Positions 34,651-47,527 are shown, counted from the stretch's first letter. The stretch: 64,000 bases of DNA from Trichostrongylus colubriformis (GCA_963978905.1 OZ022260.1:9723725-9787724); one strand, 5' to 3'. Notes: a model not told the origin generated them from the sequence alone. Made by a program: numbers and translations.

Positions 34651-34951
34651 ATCAACGAGTACTGAAACTTACTGTGATTTGAATGACCAGCATCCATGTG
34701 CACGTCGTAGTGGACGGCTGCCACTTCCGCCCATTACGGTTTGGAAGCAGGCGAAAAGAGATAATCGCCTCCGATGAGGCTCACGTATTCGTGGGCGAGA
34801 CACGGTGAAATCGTGCAATGGCAGAGGCGATCAACGAACGATTCACTTGAAAATCGTTCTGTTCCACCTGGCAATAGCAGCATTTCAAATTCACAAATCG
34901 ATCACGAACACCAGGCGAAAACGATACAAAACACACTGGAAAATCATTTCA

Positions 34952-35470
34952 AATTGATGGCCAAGAGAAATCGCGGCCTACGTGAGCAGCTTATATACAA
35001 AATACGATGCAATTTGAATACAACATTTATAAAAGAAAAATATATAAAAGTAAAAAAGAGAAGCATAAATTCACTGAACCAAAGGGAAGAATGAATGATC
35101 TATACGTTTAAGATTTCAATAACTTTATTTGATTACTTTCATTACATTAATTTATTTGGCTAGTATCATTAATTAATTGATCAATGTGTGAGACCGGTAT
35201 GCATTCAAATTATCTCGAATTGATGGCCAAGGGAAACTGCGGTTTACGTGAGCAGTTCAATACTCGAATTACTATACAATTTGAATATAAAATTCATAAA
35301 AGAAAATATATAAGTTAAAAGAGAAGTATATATTCTCAGAGCCAAATGGAGGAACACTGAATGATCTATTTCTTAGAGATTTCAATTATTTTATTGAATT
35401 ACTTGCATAACATTGATTTACTTGATTATTTCCGTTAATTAATTAATGAGTGTATGGGACCGATATGCAT
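34952..35470. repeat. Diverged tandem duplication, unit about 266 bp
   Basis: AATTGATGGCCAAGAGAAAT at 34952 recurs as AATTGATGGCCAAGGGAAAC at 35218, and GTGTGAGACCGGTATGCATT recurs as GTATGGGACCGATATGCATC. It is AT-rich with no coding evidence. Confidence 0.65.
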
Positions 35471-38394
35471 CCGAATTTCCGTATGATTACTCATGAAAGA
35501 CGCAGCAATGCTCCTTTTTTCCAACTCAAGTGGCTAATTCATTCTATAGCTGATCATAGGACATGATTCCTTTTCGATCGAGAAGGCACCTTTCAGCATC
35601 TTCCGTAAAAGAACAATGCAACGCCACGATATTTATGGAAGGTCCATTGATCAAACCCATTTTTTCGATGATAACCCACGTGACGTGACGCAGTGATAAG
35701 CACGAGATCTGACGGATTTTTCGGTTGCAAAGAAACGAATTCGCTTCCACCCACACACAATTTCTTCAAAACCGAATGATGAGTGTCAGAATTGGAAGGA
35801 CTCAGAGTTGGGATAGCAAGAGAAAGGGATTTTATATGAATAGTAAATAAAGATGTAAACAGGCAGACAGGTAAGAAAAAGCCTACAATACCGCTACTAC
35901 TTCATGGTCAGTCGACACCAAAAAATGGGAAACTCGTGGTTTTCCGTCTTTTTGCTATCTTTTTTTAAAATTTTCAAAATATTTTGAACATGGTACCAAT
36001 AGGAAGCTTTGCTCGGGAAGGATGCAGAGGTTTGTCTATTTCTACATTTCTCGACTCTTTCGGCATAATTTTAGAAGTTTTCGCAAAGTTTGTCCCAAAT
36101 TACCACAGGCGATATTCGACGACGTGACGGAGTCGTAAACCGTCCTTCGACTGTGAGTGTCAGAACTAAAGTTTAAAGTCAAAATCACGTATCCGAGAAG
36201 AGCATGAACCCATGATCATGTTGGTATCTCTCATGTTAGGGTTCAGCAGTTTCAAACTGGAAAATGGGCTTTAGAAATTACTATTTTTATCGAGCTTGTC
36301 ATGCCTTGTACTTAATCTCTTATTGGTGACAAACCTCTGAATACACAATACTTATAACTTGGCCATAATCCAATCACTGAAGATCCTCGGGATATGAGCA
36401 CACAAGTGATTCGTATGATGAAAAGGTACAACGAACCACTTCTTCAGCTTTATGTTCCTAGTTCATGAGTTTCATTTATTTACCGAAAATCCGAACGGGT
36501 ATGTCGCTTTTTTTCTTTATTCATCAAAAGTCCCCAACTCAGATATACCTACCGCTATACTCACAATCCTATCGTGCTCTGATTCGATAAAACCCAAAGA
36601 ACAATCTCAAATCTCTCAGAATTTCAGTCTTCTAGCATGTTTGTCTTTCTTAATTATATGTAATTGTATAGCATTATAACGACCCATCAAGCGCTTGTTC
36701 TATTATGTACAGTGTTCCATGGCAAACGCGAGTTACAAAAATAATGCTAATGAAACCCGATGTGACGTGCTTTTTGTATGCTGGAAAAATTGGCGACAAA
36801 GATAAGAGATCGTTGACAAGGTACCCACACCAACGCACGTCATTGTCAGCAACTACGGAATACAAAGTCATTAAAACGTGAGATACTCACACGCTACCAG
36901 GGAAAGAAGAGAAAAAACAACCAAGAAAAAGTACTGTCTACTGTTCTGCGGCCGCTCACAGCCACCCTGTGCCTCCCGTGGTCAATCCGATTGCCCTAGG
37001 CCAAGCGATTCACTTGTTCGAGATCAGAGTCGGGTAAAATGTAATCAAGACTCAACAGCGAGGCCTAAGCGTCACAGTTCCTAGGTGATATGACTCTGCG
37101 GTGAATCACGGGTTATGGGTTACATCATATAAATATGGGGTGATGTTGAAACCGCTCATTTCCATTTCGAGTTCTTGTTCACGTGACTTTCTAACTGACT
37201 TATGGAACATAATGTGATGCTCGAAGCATATGGAATCTTCACTAGTGACTCAGCATGCTGGGATGCGCCACGTATCAGACTTTGACAAATGGCCGTAAAG
37301 ATGTTGAAGAGCGCGTACTGTTATGATGGCAGGTTCCAGGGTGTGCGAGTGGTGAGTGAGTCAGACCTCCTATTTCCGAGGCAGGTCTTCTACGAATCCA
37401 CAAATAGGTGAATATCGAACAGCATCACAGATCATAAAATAAAGAAAATATAATAATAAATGCATCAGTCTTCAGCCGCCCTTGGTAACGCAGATCCTTC
37501 CTTACAAAGTGGTGAGCGATTAACCTGACCCCAGCGATCTACAAAATTTGCAGATCAAGTCGAGCTAAATAGGGTGATTAAAATTCAACAGCGAGTTGCA
37601 CAGAGCGAGAGACTTTAGTGAATTCTAGGAAGTCAGTGAAAAAGACTCGAAAATGAACAGTATGGAACCGTTATGTGCAAAACACTGCTCAACAGTGTAA
37701 AGTCCAGGAAACGACTGATGCGCTTAGTTTTTTCTGAGACTACCATCGCCGTGTCGGCTGATGTTATCGGGTCGCGACAGTAATCGTATTCGGTCCGTCA
37801 ACTGATGGTTTCCAAGGCTGTAACACGAAAAGAGAGAAAACCGCCAGACTTTCTGTTGCAAAAACTTCAGCCAAAGAGATTCCTCGCTCAAGGTTTCGCG
37901 TCAAACGACCCGAAAAAACTTTTCAAGATTGACGATAAGATACTCTCAGAACAAATTGAATTTTACGCCCGTTTTTAGCATTTCCAAGGCGACAGTTCAG
38001 CTCAACATTCAACGGTTGCACGCCTTAAAAATGCATTATCATGCTACAGTTTTTGGAATACAACCGAGCTTCTATTAAAAAGTTATACCAGCTAGTCTGT
38101 CCAATCATTCAATAATTTATTTTTCAAGACAAGCCATGCATTTGACGATGACTCAAGATCGCACGAAAATTTGGTTGTACATAAATTCAGCCAATAACTG
38201 AGTTACCGAGTTTCTGCCTAATACCTAGTTACTATTCTGATGTCCAGTTTTCGTTATTGGTGATTGTTGACGCAGTCCACGATCTGAGCAGAGGGAATGT
38301 TGGACCTTAGACGAGATCGTACCCGAACCTGCGTTTTCCGAACACCGAGCTTACCTACCACGCAACCGAGATCCCATACAACTTTCCCAGACTT
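35471..38394. other. Stretch without a supported gene
   Basis: No exon or known repeat family identified except a short SINE-tail-like GGGATGCGCCACG near 37260. Base composition is ordinary for the window. Confidence 0.4.
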
Positions 38395-38854
38395 TTCAAT
38401 GAAATCGCCCACTGAAATCGAGTCCTTCTATTACGATATATTCATATTGTATGTGCTTACTACGGGCCACATACAAAGTTTCACGCAAAAAAAAACCGAG
38501 TTTGGCTGAGATACAGTCTCCTCAAGTAGCGCCTGACGAGATGGTTCGTCCGGAGAAGCGGGGCCGCGTGAGCTCTAGTTGCAAAGAGGCGATGGTCATG
38601 TGGTCTCAGATGCAGCGTGAGAAGCTAATCAATATTGGACACGAAATTTGGTACTGCACTCTGTCTGCCGACAACTGTTCAAGGGTTGCTGGGCGGGAGT
38701 TCGAACGAGCTGCTGTTCTTCCAGTTTTTTTGATTTCTGTATTGCAACAAGGGAAATTTCTAGGTTTTGTCGTGATTCTGCTTATGTTCTGTATTCACTA
38801 GAGTGATTTCAAAAGGAAATAGAACCATAGAATTTTCGTGGACAATCCCTTCAA
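38395..38854 (+). mobile_element. Family A variant with inserted block, copy A6
   Basis: Left arm ACATACAAAGTTTCACGC and right terminus TTTTCGTGGACAATCCCTTC. The inner block encodes on the plus strand GHEIWYCTLSADNCSRVAG, the partner of the A5 block. The right inner arm is missing. Confidence 0.5.
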
Positions 38855-39406
38855 GCTTGAGCTTGAATTCTTCTGAACTAGTCCGCTCAAATGATTTCAA
38901 AAGAATGGCCTAGGGCAGCTTCTATCCAAAAAGCGGAAATTCACGAAGTAGGCACTTCGAATTTCAACAATGTCACAAACAATGAGACGAAATATGAAAA
39001 AATTTCTAAACGGAGAGAGTACTGTTCCACCGCTCACCGCCTGAGACACCTGAAGAATGCGCAAATACATTCAACTTCAGAAGAGCAAAGAACAGATAAA
39101 CAAGAGGTGGTGTATCATCGCAATCGAAAGAAACGAGTATGATGTGGTTATGAACTTGTTCCTGTGGAATGCGGGAAAGGTCATGAAGAGCAACAACATT
39201 CAGTGGTGATAGAACACGCGGTTATGGTATGTTTACCCAATCGAAGTTCCGCTTTAGTGACATTAAACTGTCCATCTTCGTTGTTACGTCGGCTGTGGTG
39301 AATGAAAATCTTTTTCGAACTATAATTCAAGTAATTCATTAATCGAATATTTCTACAAGTCCGTACTAGAGGTGTAGCGCATGGCACATCCCATTCTGAC
39401 GCTAAC

Positions 39407-39819
39407 TTAAAGACACCGGGAGGGGCAGGCTTGGAATTGGAGGCTCATGAATGTAAAGGTGCTCAGCAGTAGGAGAGTAGACAAAGAACGACATAAAACT
39501 GCGAAAAAATCTAGGAATAGGAAGCCGAAAATCCCGTTCTCTCTTGCGTCCCTCTGCGTCACTAGCCGGGGTAGACTGCAAACAGGCCAGAGACTGAATG
39601 AGCTGGTCGCGATCCTTTTCCCGCCCCTCCCCGGCGACTCGCCCTGCCGCAAGACCGCAGAACGACATGCTGTGCTGCGGGATCGTCATGAGACCCCAAG
39701 CCGCGTTTTTTCAATGCGATTTTCGCCACACGTGACCTCTTCTGAAGTAGAAGGCTTGTTTTCAGAGAACATGTATTCCTAGATCTCAGTTTTCCCTTAC
39801 TCCTACTGATGCCTTTAAA
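39407..39819 (+). mobile_element. Family B element, copy B1
   Basis: Termini TTAAAGACACCGGGAGGGGC and CTCCTACTGATGCCTTTAA give TTAA at both ends. The interior blocks GCGTCACTAGCCGGGGTAGA, CGGGATCGTCATGAGACC and TTTTCGCCACACGTGACCTC recur in copies B3 and B4, with looser relatives in B6 near 54.4-54.8 kb. Confidence 0.75.
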
Positions 39820-40206
39820 GCCTTGAAGACCTATTTCACAGTATTCTGATCTCGAGTGCAGAGGTAGGAAGGACGGCAGATCAGCTCCAAAAGACGATCT
39901 CTGATTTTCGCTATGAAAAGAGCCTCAGAAATAGGATGGATTGTCTCTTTGGCTGAGGTTAGTACACTCAGGGAGAAGAAGGGAGCAGTAGGCAGGCTCC
40001 AATACCGATAATGTGTATGTGGGCGAGAAAGGTTATATAAATACAGATAAGAAATTCGTCACCAAACAATGACTACTGAGTGTTTACGGGAAGAATTCAT
40101 TGCCTTTACTAGATGATAGTAAGATGTCCTCAGAAGTTTGTTGTTTAAATCACCCGTATTTGCATCGAGTAGATTGATGTCGCCCATTGTCGCTTCGTAT
40201 CGCTTA

Positions 40207-40269
40207 GACTCTCTTACTGCCACCGGAAGGCACAAATGACCTGTGCCTTCCGGTGGCAGTAAGGGAGTC
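40207..40269. repeat. 28-bp-arm hairpin
   Basis: The arms 40207-40234 (GACTCTCTTACTGCCACCGG...) and 40242-40269 (...GGTGGCAGTAAGGGAGTC) pair with one mismatch around a 7-nt loop (AATGACC). No other copy was noticed in the window. It could be a tiny foldback element or an RNA hairpin. Confidence 0.85.
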
Positions 40270-40351
40270 TTTGTGCAGGCTCTTACAGTAACCATAGGGA
40301 TCCACGTATCATACGAATAGAAATGGAGCTTTTTTTCACAACACCATCTTA

Positions 40352-40690
40352 TAGTAGCATAGCAATGAAGATGACGTGGTGTAAATTCGTAACACAATTC
40401 CCCAAAGACACCGGATGCTTTCCAGTCATAACAACAAAACAAAAGTCATTTGGCGAAGACCTTGAACTACTTGGCCTGTTATAAAAGTAAACCTGGAAAT
40501 GACACACAAACGTCAACGGGTCGACGTGATCTGTGATGCCGTTCTGACAGCACACACCTTTCTTACGGTAACCCGCCACCTTTATAAACACCATACATAA
40601 GTTTGCTGTGGGAATTAAGCCATAAATGATTTTTACACCGAAACGAGAACTGATCGGAATGAAAAATGAAATATTCTGGGAACAATTCAA
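40352..40690 (-). CDS. Possible Cys-rich open frame, unidentified
   Basis: A 113-codon frame from ATG at 40690 includes a hydrophobic start region, then VAGYRKKGVCCQNGITDHVD, FVCHFQVYFYN and NDFCFVVMTG. An overlapping frame downstream is also Cys- and Trp-rich (FGELCYEFTPRHLHCY). A possible acceptor/donor (CATTTCCAG|GTTTAC) lies mid-frame. No family recognised. Confidence 0.2.
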
Positions 40691-41245
40691 CCAGTAAGGT
40701 CGTGCAATGGAAAATTATACTGAAACGAAAATGGTACAGATCGTCATCACTAACGTAGGCTGCGCTTCCTTCTGCATTTATTTATTCAGAGACCTCTATT
40801 TATTCAGTGCTCTGAAGGCTTACATAGAAAACCATTCATGACCAAGTATAAAATACTAACAGAAATATCAATCAATTAGATGGAGCGATAGAGAAACTGA
40901 GACAAACAGGAGTTTGATGGAAAAATTGCCGAGTAGCACCAAAACGGATTCAATAGAGCGCAGGCTACAGCCCCATCATCCCAAGAGCGTCAAGACAGCT
41001 TAAAAGGCCACGAAACTGCAGAGACAGGCGTTCTCCAGTGTTTATTTACATGTACAGATCACAGAGGTGACAAGCATGAGGGTTAGCAAACAAGAAACGC
41101 AGCATGAGAAATGGGAATGGTGATGGGAAAACGCGATCGGATGGGATTGTATTGTACCTGACTTTTGATTGACGCGAGTTCGAATTGGTAAACACATGCG
41201 AAAATAAAAGTGAGTGGCACTGACTGTACACCTTCTACATGCAAT

Positions 41246-41674
41246 AGGGAAATCTTCCACGGTAAAACGAGTTTCTTTGTTACCCATGAATTCATGTTTT
41301 ATTTGCTTATTAAGGTGTGAATGCAAGGTTACACGCGAAAAAGTGAGAATCCGGTTAAGATACAGCTTCTCAAAATCTCGGCCAGATGGGCGAGGACTCC
41401 GAGTGAAAGTTTCGTCCCGTCCTCTGACGCCGTTGAGAACGGAGAGTGGGACTGTTCACGTAACTTTCTGTTCCTACAATGCGGCTCCGACCACGGCGGA
41501 CGACGGGATGTGCCCTTGCTTGGATACTCCGCCCACCCGGCCGACACTTTGTGGTGCTTATCGTAACCGGATTCACATTTGTTTCGCGTGAAACTTAGCA
41601 TGCGAACCACGTTAGGCAATACAACTTTAATAAATGGGTGACAGAAAAACTCATTTTCCGTGGACGATAGAATT
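41246..41674 (+). mobile_element. Family A MITE, copy A7
   Basis: Left AAATCTTCCACGGTAAAACG, right TTTTCCGTGGACGATAGAAT, with mirrored arms (AAGGTTACACGCGAAAAAGT; TTCGCGTGAAACTTAGCATG). The termini have lost the perfect TTAAAGG/CCTTTAA ends, so it is older than A2 and A9. Confidence 0.65.
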
Positions 41675-42103
41675 GTCCGAATGCTTGTAGTTAAAGTACA
41701 AAGAAAAACTCTACAATGAGTGAAAGAGTACGGTGTGTGGAGCTGGACTCACCTGTACTTCTATCAAAGGCAGTAGTAGGGATGGTCCGGTCCAAATATA
41801 AAAAGCTCATTGAATACGAATGTTGAGGAGCTAATACCGCTACGAAATTGAAGAAAGAAAGGAATGAAACGGTCAAATATACGAGAAATCACCCTCTTAT
41901 CATCGTTGATTCCGAAAGAGGCGGACCTGGTTGTAAAGAGGGGCGGACCACGACAAAATCAGCGATAGCTGTCAAAATAAATGCCTCCTCCAAAGTTTGG
42001 GGGAAGCTTCTTCCACCAGGCATTACTTCACATATCGTCCTCCTGGACATTTAGTTTCATTTAGGCGACTCACTTTAGGAGTTCCCTTTACCTACATTAC
42101 CTC

Positions 42104-42242
42104 GAGCGGAGGTGCAGTAAGAGGTGATGCGCATTCACATTCTTATGATGCACGGATCAAATCCTGCATCAACGCCCGCCCAGGCCAACAAAGCCATCCA
42201 TCCCTTCGGAGTCAATGAATTGGTACCCGGACTCGTCTGGTA
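42104..42242 (+). repeat. tRNA-derived SINE copy S2, 5' part
   Basis: An A-box-like GGTGCAGTAAGAGGTGATGC and B-box-like CGGATCAAATCC are followed by the SINE body. It breaks off where family D copy 2 is inserted, and the 3' part resumes at 42998. Confidence 0.65.
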
Positions 42243-42245
42243 GGA

Positions 42246-42996
42246 TATACAGGGGGTGCCAAAAAAAAAGTAATTTTGCCCACGGCTCACATCTCCCAAT
42301 TATACAAAACATAGGGAAATGAAAGAAATGAAAGTATTGCGGCAAAATATTCCCTAAATGTTCCTCTAAAAGCAGGAACAAGCTGAGACTCACTACTTTC
42401 ATTTTCATAAAAATATAGAACCTTTAAGCGGCGCAGTCGGGCTTCGGAGCACCCACGGTATCAAGGTCCCCTTAAAACAGTGGAGCCGGATTCCATGGTA
42501 GGTCTTTTGTGGGAAGCTTCCTAAGGATTGGCCCTTCGGTTCATGGAAGTTACAGAGCCCCTGCTGCTTGGACAAGGCTGCTATGATCCGAAGTATCATT
42601 TCCATGCCCAAATCCGCTTCCGGAAGGGTTTTAGTGGTAAGTGTACGTTTTGGCTCTTGGAAACGAAGAGAGCTGGGAACCCGGAAAAAACGGAATCCTA
42701 GAGAACACCACCCAGTATGAATCCCCTTAGGTATCCAGAGTGAACGGACCTCAGCAAGGTTGTGAACGAGGGCGACGAAATTTCGGATTTTGCCCAGTTG
42801 AGGTGACACATCTTGTTCACTATTTCCTCGCTCCCGTTCCTGCTCGTGCAGAAGGCTGCCACGGAGTATAGTGATAGAGTGAGGTCTGCTCTTGGATCTG
42901 GGGATGTGAATACCTCAACAGAATTTGCTGTAGTTCGACTAAAGTGGGGTGAAAGTGGACGAGACAAAATTACTTTTTTTTGGCACCTCCTGTATA
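42246..42996 (-). mobile_element. Family D transposon copy 2, inserted in a SINE
   Basis: Perfectly recognisable ends: TATACAGGGGGTGCCAAAAA at left, TTTTTTTTGGCACCTCCTGT then ATA at right. It is inverted relative to copy 1. The internal frame (minus strand) is split into two overlapping frames (42967-42698 and 42809-42405), so any protein is broken by a frameshift. It interrupts SINE S2. Confidence 0.8.
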
Positions 42997-42997
42997 C

Positions 42998-43110
42998 TCT
43001 GATCTGTACATCGGCTGGCCTCCTCCCCTATAACTGAATAGGCCAAATCGCATTCACCTGCCACCACGATTCTGGATGGAACTAGAATGCGCGGCGCATC
43101 ATCCTTCACT
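42998..43110 (+). repeat. tRNA-derived SINE copy S2, 3' part
   Basis: TCTGTACATCGGCTGGCC, ATTCACCTGCCACCACGATT and GGAACTAGAATGCGCGGCGC continue the SINE interrupted at 42243. Confidence 0.65.
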
Positions 43111-45280
43111 CCTGTCACAGCCTTTAAGGTCGATTGTTGTGTAGTGAACTTGCTAGGAATGTTAAAACGCCCACGATTCTATGCCAATAAGTAAACTCGT
43201 GCTTGGCCACAAATGATTACGACTCTATTTTTAAACGTCCAGAACCCGTTAAGTCATGGAAGAGAGATAGCAACTCTTGATTGATAAATGAGTAAACAAG
43301 ATAAGATCAAGGTAAATCTGTAAGTGATGGTTTCACCCCACCTTTTTTTCAAACCTTACCCCTCCTCAAATTGCCATATTTTACTCCAAGTTGTTCTGAA
43401 TGCTAGCGCATAAATATTCGGCATTCATTTTTTGGGATGCGTCATGCCTTCTACATTTAATAGTTTCTAACGAGTAAATTCGATTAGGCAAATTAGGCTC
43501 GAAATAACTTGCGAGGCCAGTCAATGAGCTTTTTTAGGCTTTTTATCCTCCCATATGAAGAATTCCTGCAAACATTTTACCCATCTTTCAGGCTCAGATG
43601 GTCTAGGCAAGCTTTGATTCGTGATTTGATCCCTACGCCAGCAAAAAGTGGGAATCAGTCGCTCCCATACCATCCCCAACTCGGAAATACAATTGCCAAA
43701 GTTGCGTCAGACTGGAAGACAAAGCAGAAGGTGCAAAAATCGGAAGTCGGTTACGTCATCAAGCCATAAAACAGTGTACTATAACTTTTCTTGTACATTG
43801 ACCATTCTCAGCTAACAAAGATATCCGAATCATCTCTTGATTGAATACATGCAGTTACACTTCCAAACAACTTCGTTTTTAAATTTTGTTAAGTGGTAAA
43901 ATCGAATTTCTGAAGACAAATAGCGACTTCCTTCAAATAGTATTAAAAACCTGTGTGTAAGAGCTAAGTGGAGCAATAAATCAATACATAAAAAGAAGAA
44001 AAAAGTATAAAGGCAAGACTGTCGATAGATGGAATAAACAAATCTCGCACATAACGCATTTAACGTAGAACCGTAGAGTGATCAAGATAAGAGCCCTCAT
44101 AAACGCAAAAAAGGCGGCGATAGTACGAAAGTGGAGGTGAGTGGGCACTGATAGGGACTTCCGAAGGCGACAGGGAGAGGGGGAGGGGCAGCTCGCGCTG
44201 AAACCCCATTGTGCTAAGCTACCCGCTGTGCAATAAAAACCACTTTACGAACAGCTCAGCTCAGAAAACGTCGGCTACATTTGACTCACATCAGCGACCC
44301 GCAAATGATTCAAAAGCGATCTAAAACAGGAATACTGCAGAGCGGCATTTCCCGACAAGACCCCTCCCCTAACCTATCGAAAGATGATCGGAAAGTGTGA
44401 ATAGGAGCATCCTATTCGCGGTCTGTGATGCAAGGCGCCATGACAGTGTGTCCGGTTGTGAAGTGTGATGACGGTGGTGGTGAAGAGATCGATAATCGAG
44501 AGAGGGTTCCCGTCCTGGGGCGGATGGCTGGTTGGCTGCATGCTGGCGCGACTGGTGAAGTGCGATGAATGACCCGATCGTGGCGATGAGCTGGCCGACC
44601 CGTTCCTGGTTCATCTGATTCTTCCGACAAGGAACTTTAGTGGAAGAAAAAAATAGCTCAGATCACCGAGAGCCACTCGCGTAACGTCGGTTGGAAGCAC
44701 AAGGTCATTTAACGGTGAAATGCCTACATGGGGCGTCTGTGACGCACTAACGACACGAATAACGGCTTCTGACGATGCCATGGCAGCCTTCAGAAGCCAC
44801 CATTGACGTCAGCATCGACGGCCGTGATTGTCAACACTGATAAGCGAATGGTCTCGGGTCGCCGCGTGTTGATTCGAATGCAGCACGTATAAGGTGGGGG
44901 GTACAGACGACTCTACTTCTAGAGGCCCGCTGAGAACGCGTAATCATTGTTCACTAGTAATATATAGACAAAGAAGAAAAGAAAGAATTAGGAATGAAGG
45001 GATGCTGATGAATTGTTTGTTGGATGCGCTCTGCATAAGAATCCATAAAATCTCAGAGCAACAAAGTCTTTTCATTTTAAATGACTACTCACCCAAAGAG
45101 TCCTCGGAACGATATATTAAGGGGTAATGGTAAGCCCGTATGACTCGGTCATCCTTGGATAACGCAGGCATGGCAGCGACTATTGAAATTACACCATCCC
45201 CGCTTCATGCTTGACTAATCAAAGGACCGAGGATAAAGTTTCTTTTGTCGTTAACTAATCCCTTCTTGGAATGCGCCGCA
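43111..45280. other. Stretch without a supported gene
   Basis: No recognisable exon. The plus frame at 43509-43769 and the minus frame at 44369-44614 lack homology and splice support. Confidence 0.4.
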
Positions 45281-45530
45281 CATTCTAGTTCCACTCGGAA
45301 TCGTGATGGTTGGTGAATGTGATGTGGCCCATACAAGACTTCCGGTGGCCAGCCGATGTACAAGACAGTTCTTTTATTCTCCCGGATGAGTCTGCTGCCA
45401 GTTTATCGACCCCAGAGTGATGGAAGGCTTTGTTTGCCTCAGCGGCGTTAATGCGGAATTTGATCTCCGCACTATGAGAGTGAGGTGCGCGCCACCTGTC
45501 ACTACACCATCTCCACCCGCTGGGATAACT
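45281..45530 (-). repeat. tRNA-derived SINE copy S3, best preserved
   Basis: On the minus strand: A-box-like TGGTGTAGTGACAGGTGGCG, B-box-like GAGATCAAATTCCGC, body GTCTTGTACATCGGCTGGCC, tail GGAACTAGAATGTGCGGCGC. It aligns from end to end with S1 and S2 and best defines the unit of about 250 bp. Confidence 0.75.
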
Positions 45531-46132
45531 AAGTAATGAGTGGCGAGTATTTCCGAGTATTTAGTCTGGCTTGAAAGGGGAGACCGGTGATCAACTTCGA
45601 GTATGGGTGAGGTAGAGGCTAGTGGCTCCTCCCTCACATGCATTATCGTGAGACTGATTTCAATCGAGGGCAACCGAATGGTGAACAGCTTCAACAACTG
45701 TACACTAACTGGTGACAGTGGTAAATATGGACAGTGGTTAGCCCCAAACTTTATTTTCCGGACCGAATGACATCAAAATATCCCGTTATGATTTGAGAGA
45801 GCCAGATACGGGTTCCATAGTACTTATGAGCCGAACATCAAATTTTTTTCGTTCTGAAAGTGAAGTCATTTAAATGCAAAATGGCCTAGTCATTCTTAAA
45901 AGGCATTCGATCTGTTCAATCATCGGATGTGCTGTAGTAAGGTGTCGTTTGGTGAAAACGATTATAATACCCTAGAGATAATCACCGCTTCGCATGATCG
46001 TTACTATCAACCCACTCGATGATTTATTTTTATTAATTATTTTGAATTTAATTTTTAATTTTATTGATTATTTTAGTAATTTTTTATTAATTATCAATTA
46101 TTATTTATTAATTATTATCAGCCCATTCGATT

Positions 46133-46440
46133 CCGCACCATTTGAGACTTAATTGCTCTGCTTCGAAGACTTCGGTTAAAAAACATCATATCATCAACAT
46201 AGCGCAAATTTTCTCAGAACCTTGTCTACCCGTTTTCACTCGGTGGGAAACCAACCGTTCAAAGACGTCTATTCATGGTGGAATTTCGAAATCCAGCCAC
46301 AGGAATGCTGTACGTGACAAGAGACTATTCATAGAATGTTTTTGGACGAACAATGTACGAAAGACCTCCGTCGGAATTCAGAACGTAAGAGATCGCTTTT
46401 CAAGATAAGTGACATTTCAAGAATCACGAGGAAGATCATT
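46133..46440 (-). pseudogene. Reverse-transcriptase relic, copy R1 (RTE-like non-LTR element)
   Basis: On the minus strand the fragment ENLRYVDDMMFF fits the catalytic (F/Y)xDD block of reverse transcriptases, with upstream pieces in other frames (GFRNSTMNRRL, PPSENG). Stops and frameshifts break it throughout. The layout resembles RTE-type LINEs, where this block reads NLRFADDI. The SINE tail lies immediately upstream on the same strand. Confidence 0.5.
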
Positions 46441-46470
46441 CGGAGCTAAGTTCGTTGAACGATCGTCTTT

Positions 46471-46560
46471 GGAATGCGCCACATATCCGAGTTCCAATCG
46501 TAACCGTAGTGGAATTTGCATTCACATTCGGACCATCAAGGCAGATGTGGTATGGTGACC
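46471..46560 (-). repeat. SINE tail fragment joined to relic R1
   Basis: On the plus strand GGAATGCGCCACATATCCGA then GTTCCAATCG is the reverse of the SINE tail. The same joint with the RT relic is found at 48835-48945. Confidence 0.55.
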
Positions 46561-47527
46561 AGTCTACCATTCCCACTAGCACGATTCAGGGATCAGATCA
46601 GGGATCAATAAGCTGTCAGGCCAGCCAATCTTCCATCTTCCTGGGGTCAATAAACGTGCTTTGGAATGAAACGAGAAGGAAACATTGATTTGTGCATCGG
46701 CTGACCTTTGCAAGACATTATGTGGCACAAATACCACTTAAATCCAACTACGTAGGATTCTGCGTCGAGGTAGGGTGCATGGCGCATCCCACAGAGGGTC
46801 TCAACGCTCAATGTTTCGCCCTTCTACATCTGCGAGAGATGACTAGGTCAGACAAAAAGTATCCACTGTCCTGCATTGCCTAAATTTGGCGGATCATAAT
46901 TCCGCTCAAACACGGTTGATTTTAATGCAACAAAAGCCATCAGGTTGGGCACACATTTCTCTACAATAACATGCAGATGCTCTTTCATTCAAAATTTTCT
47001 TTCCTCAAAATCTAAAAAGTATTGAATGGCGGTTTTGACATTCCTCTCTTCTTGAAACCACTTCTTCTTTGAGATATGCTTTAGGGTGCCAGAAAGTAGT
47101 GATCTATACTGGACACGTCCTAGATTCACAAGGAATGAAGCAGAACTTCCGCACCTGGCTTTGTACAGCTTTTTGAATAGCTCATCTTCGGATGTGGGGG
47201 CTTTGGCGTCATCGCGAGAAGCCCTGGGGCCTTAAGTTTTTAACGCAGGAGATCGTGCTCCCGGTGAACTTTGGTTAGTTTCTCATTGAAAGGTTGCACT
47301 GCTGTGTAAAGGACTCGCTAGCGGAATTCTGGTGGTCCGGGCTTACGATAGGCCATGAAAAATGGTGAAGCATGCGTCATTTTGGACCATTGTCTCTCCT
47401 TACATAAACTTGGAAGGCTACTTCTACCGCCTGTTATCCACGGCCGGTAACATTTCTCTCAAACTAGTCTTCATATTCCTGGATTACTGCGACGTATTTC
47501 CCTGAAGCTCAGAGGCATCCTGTGTCA

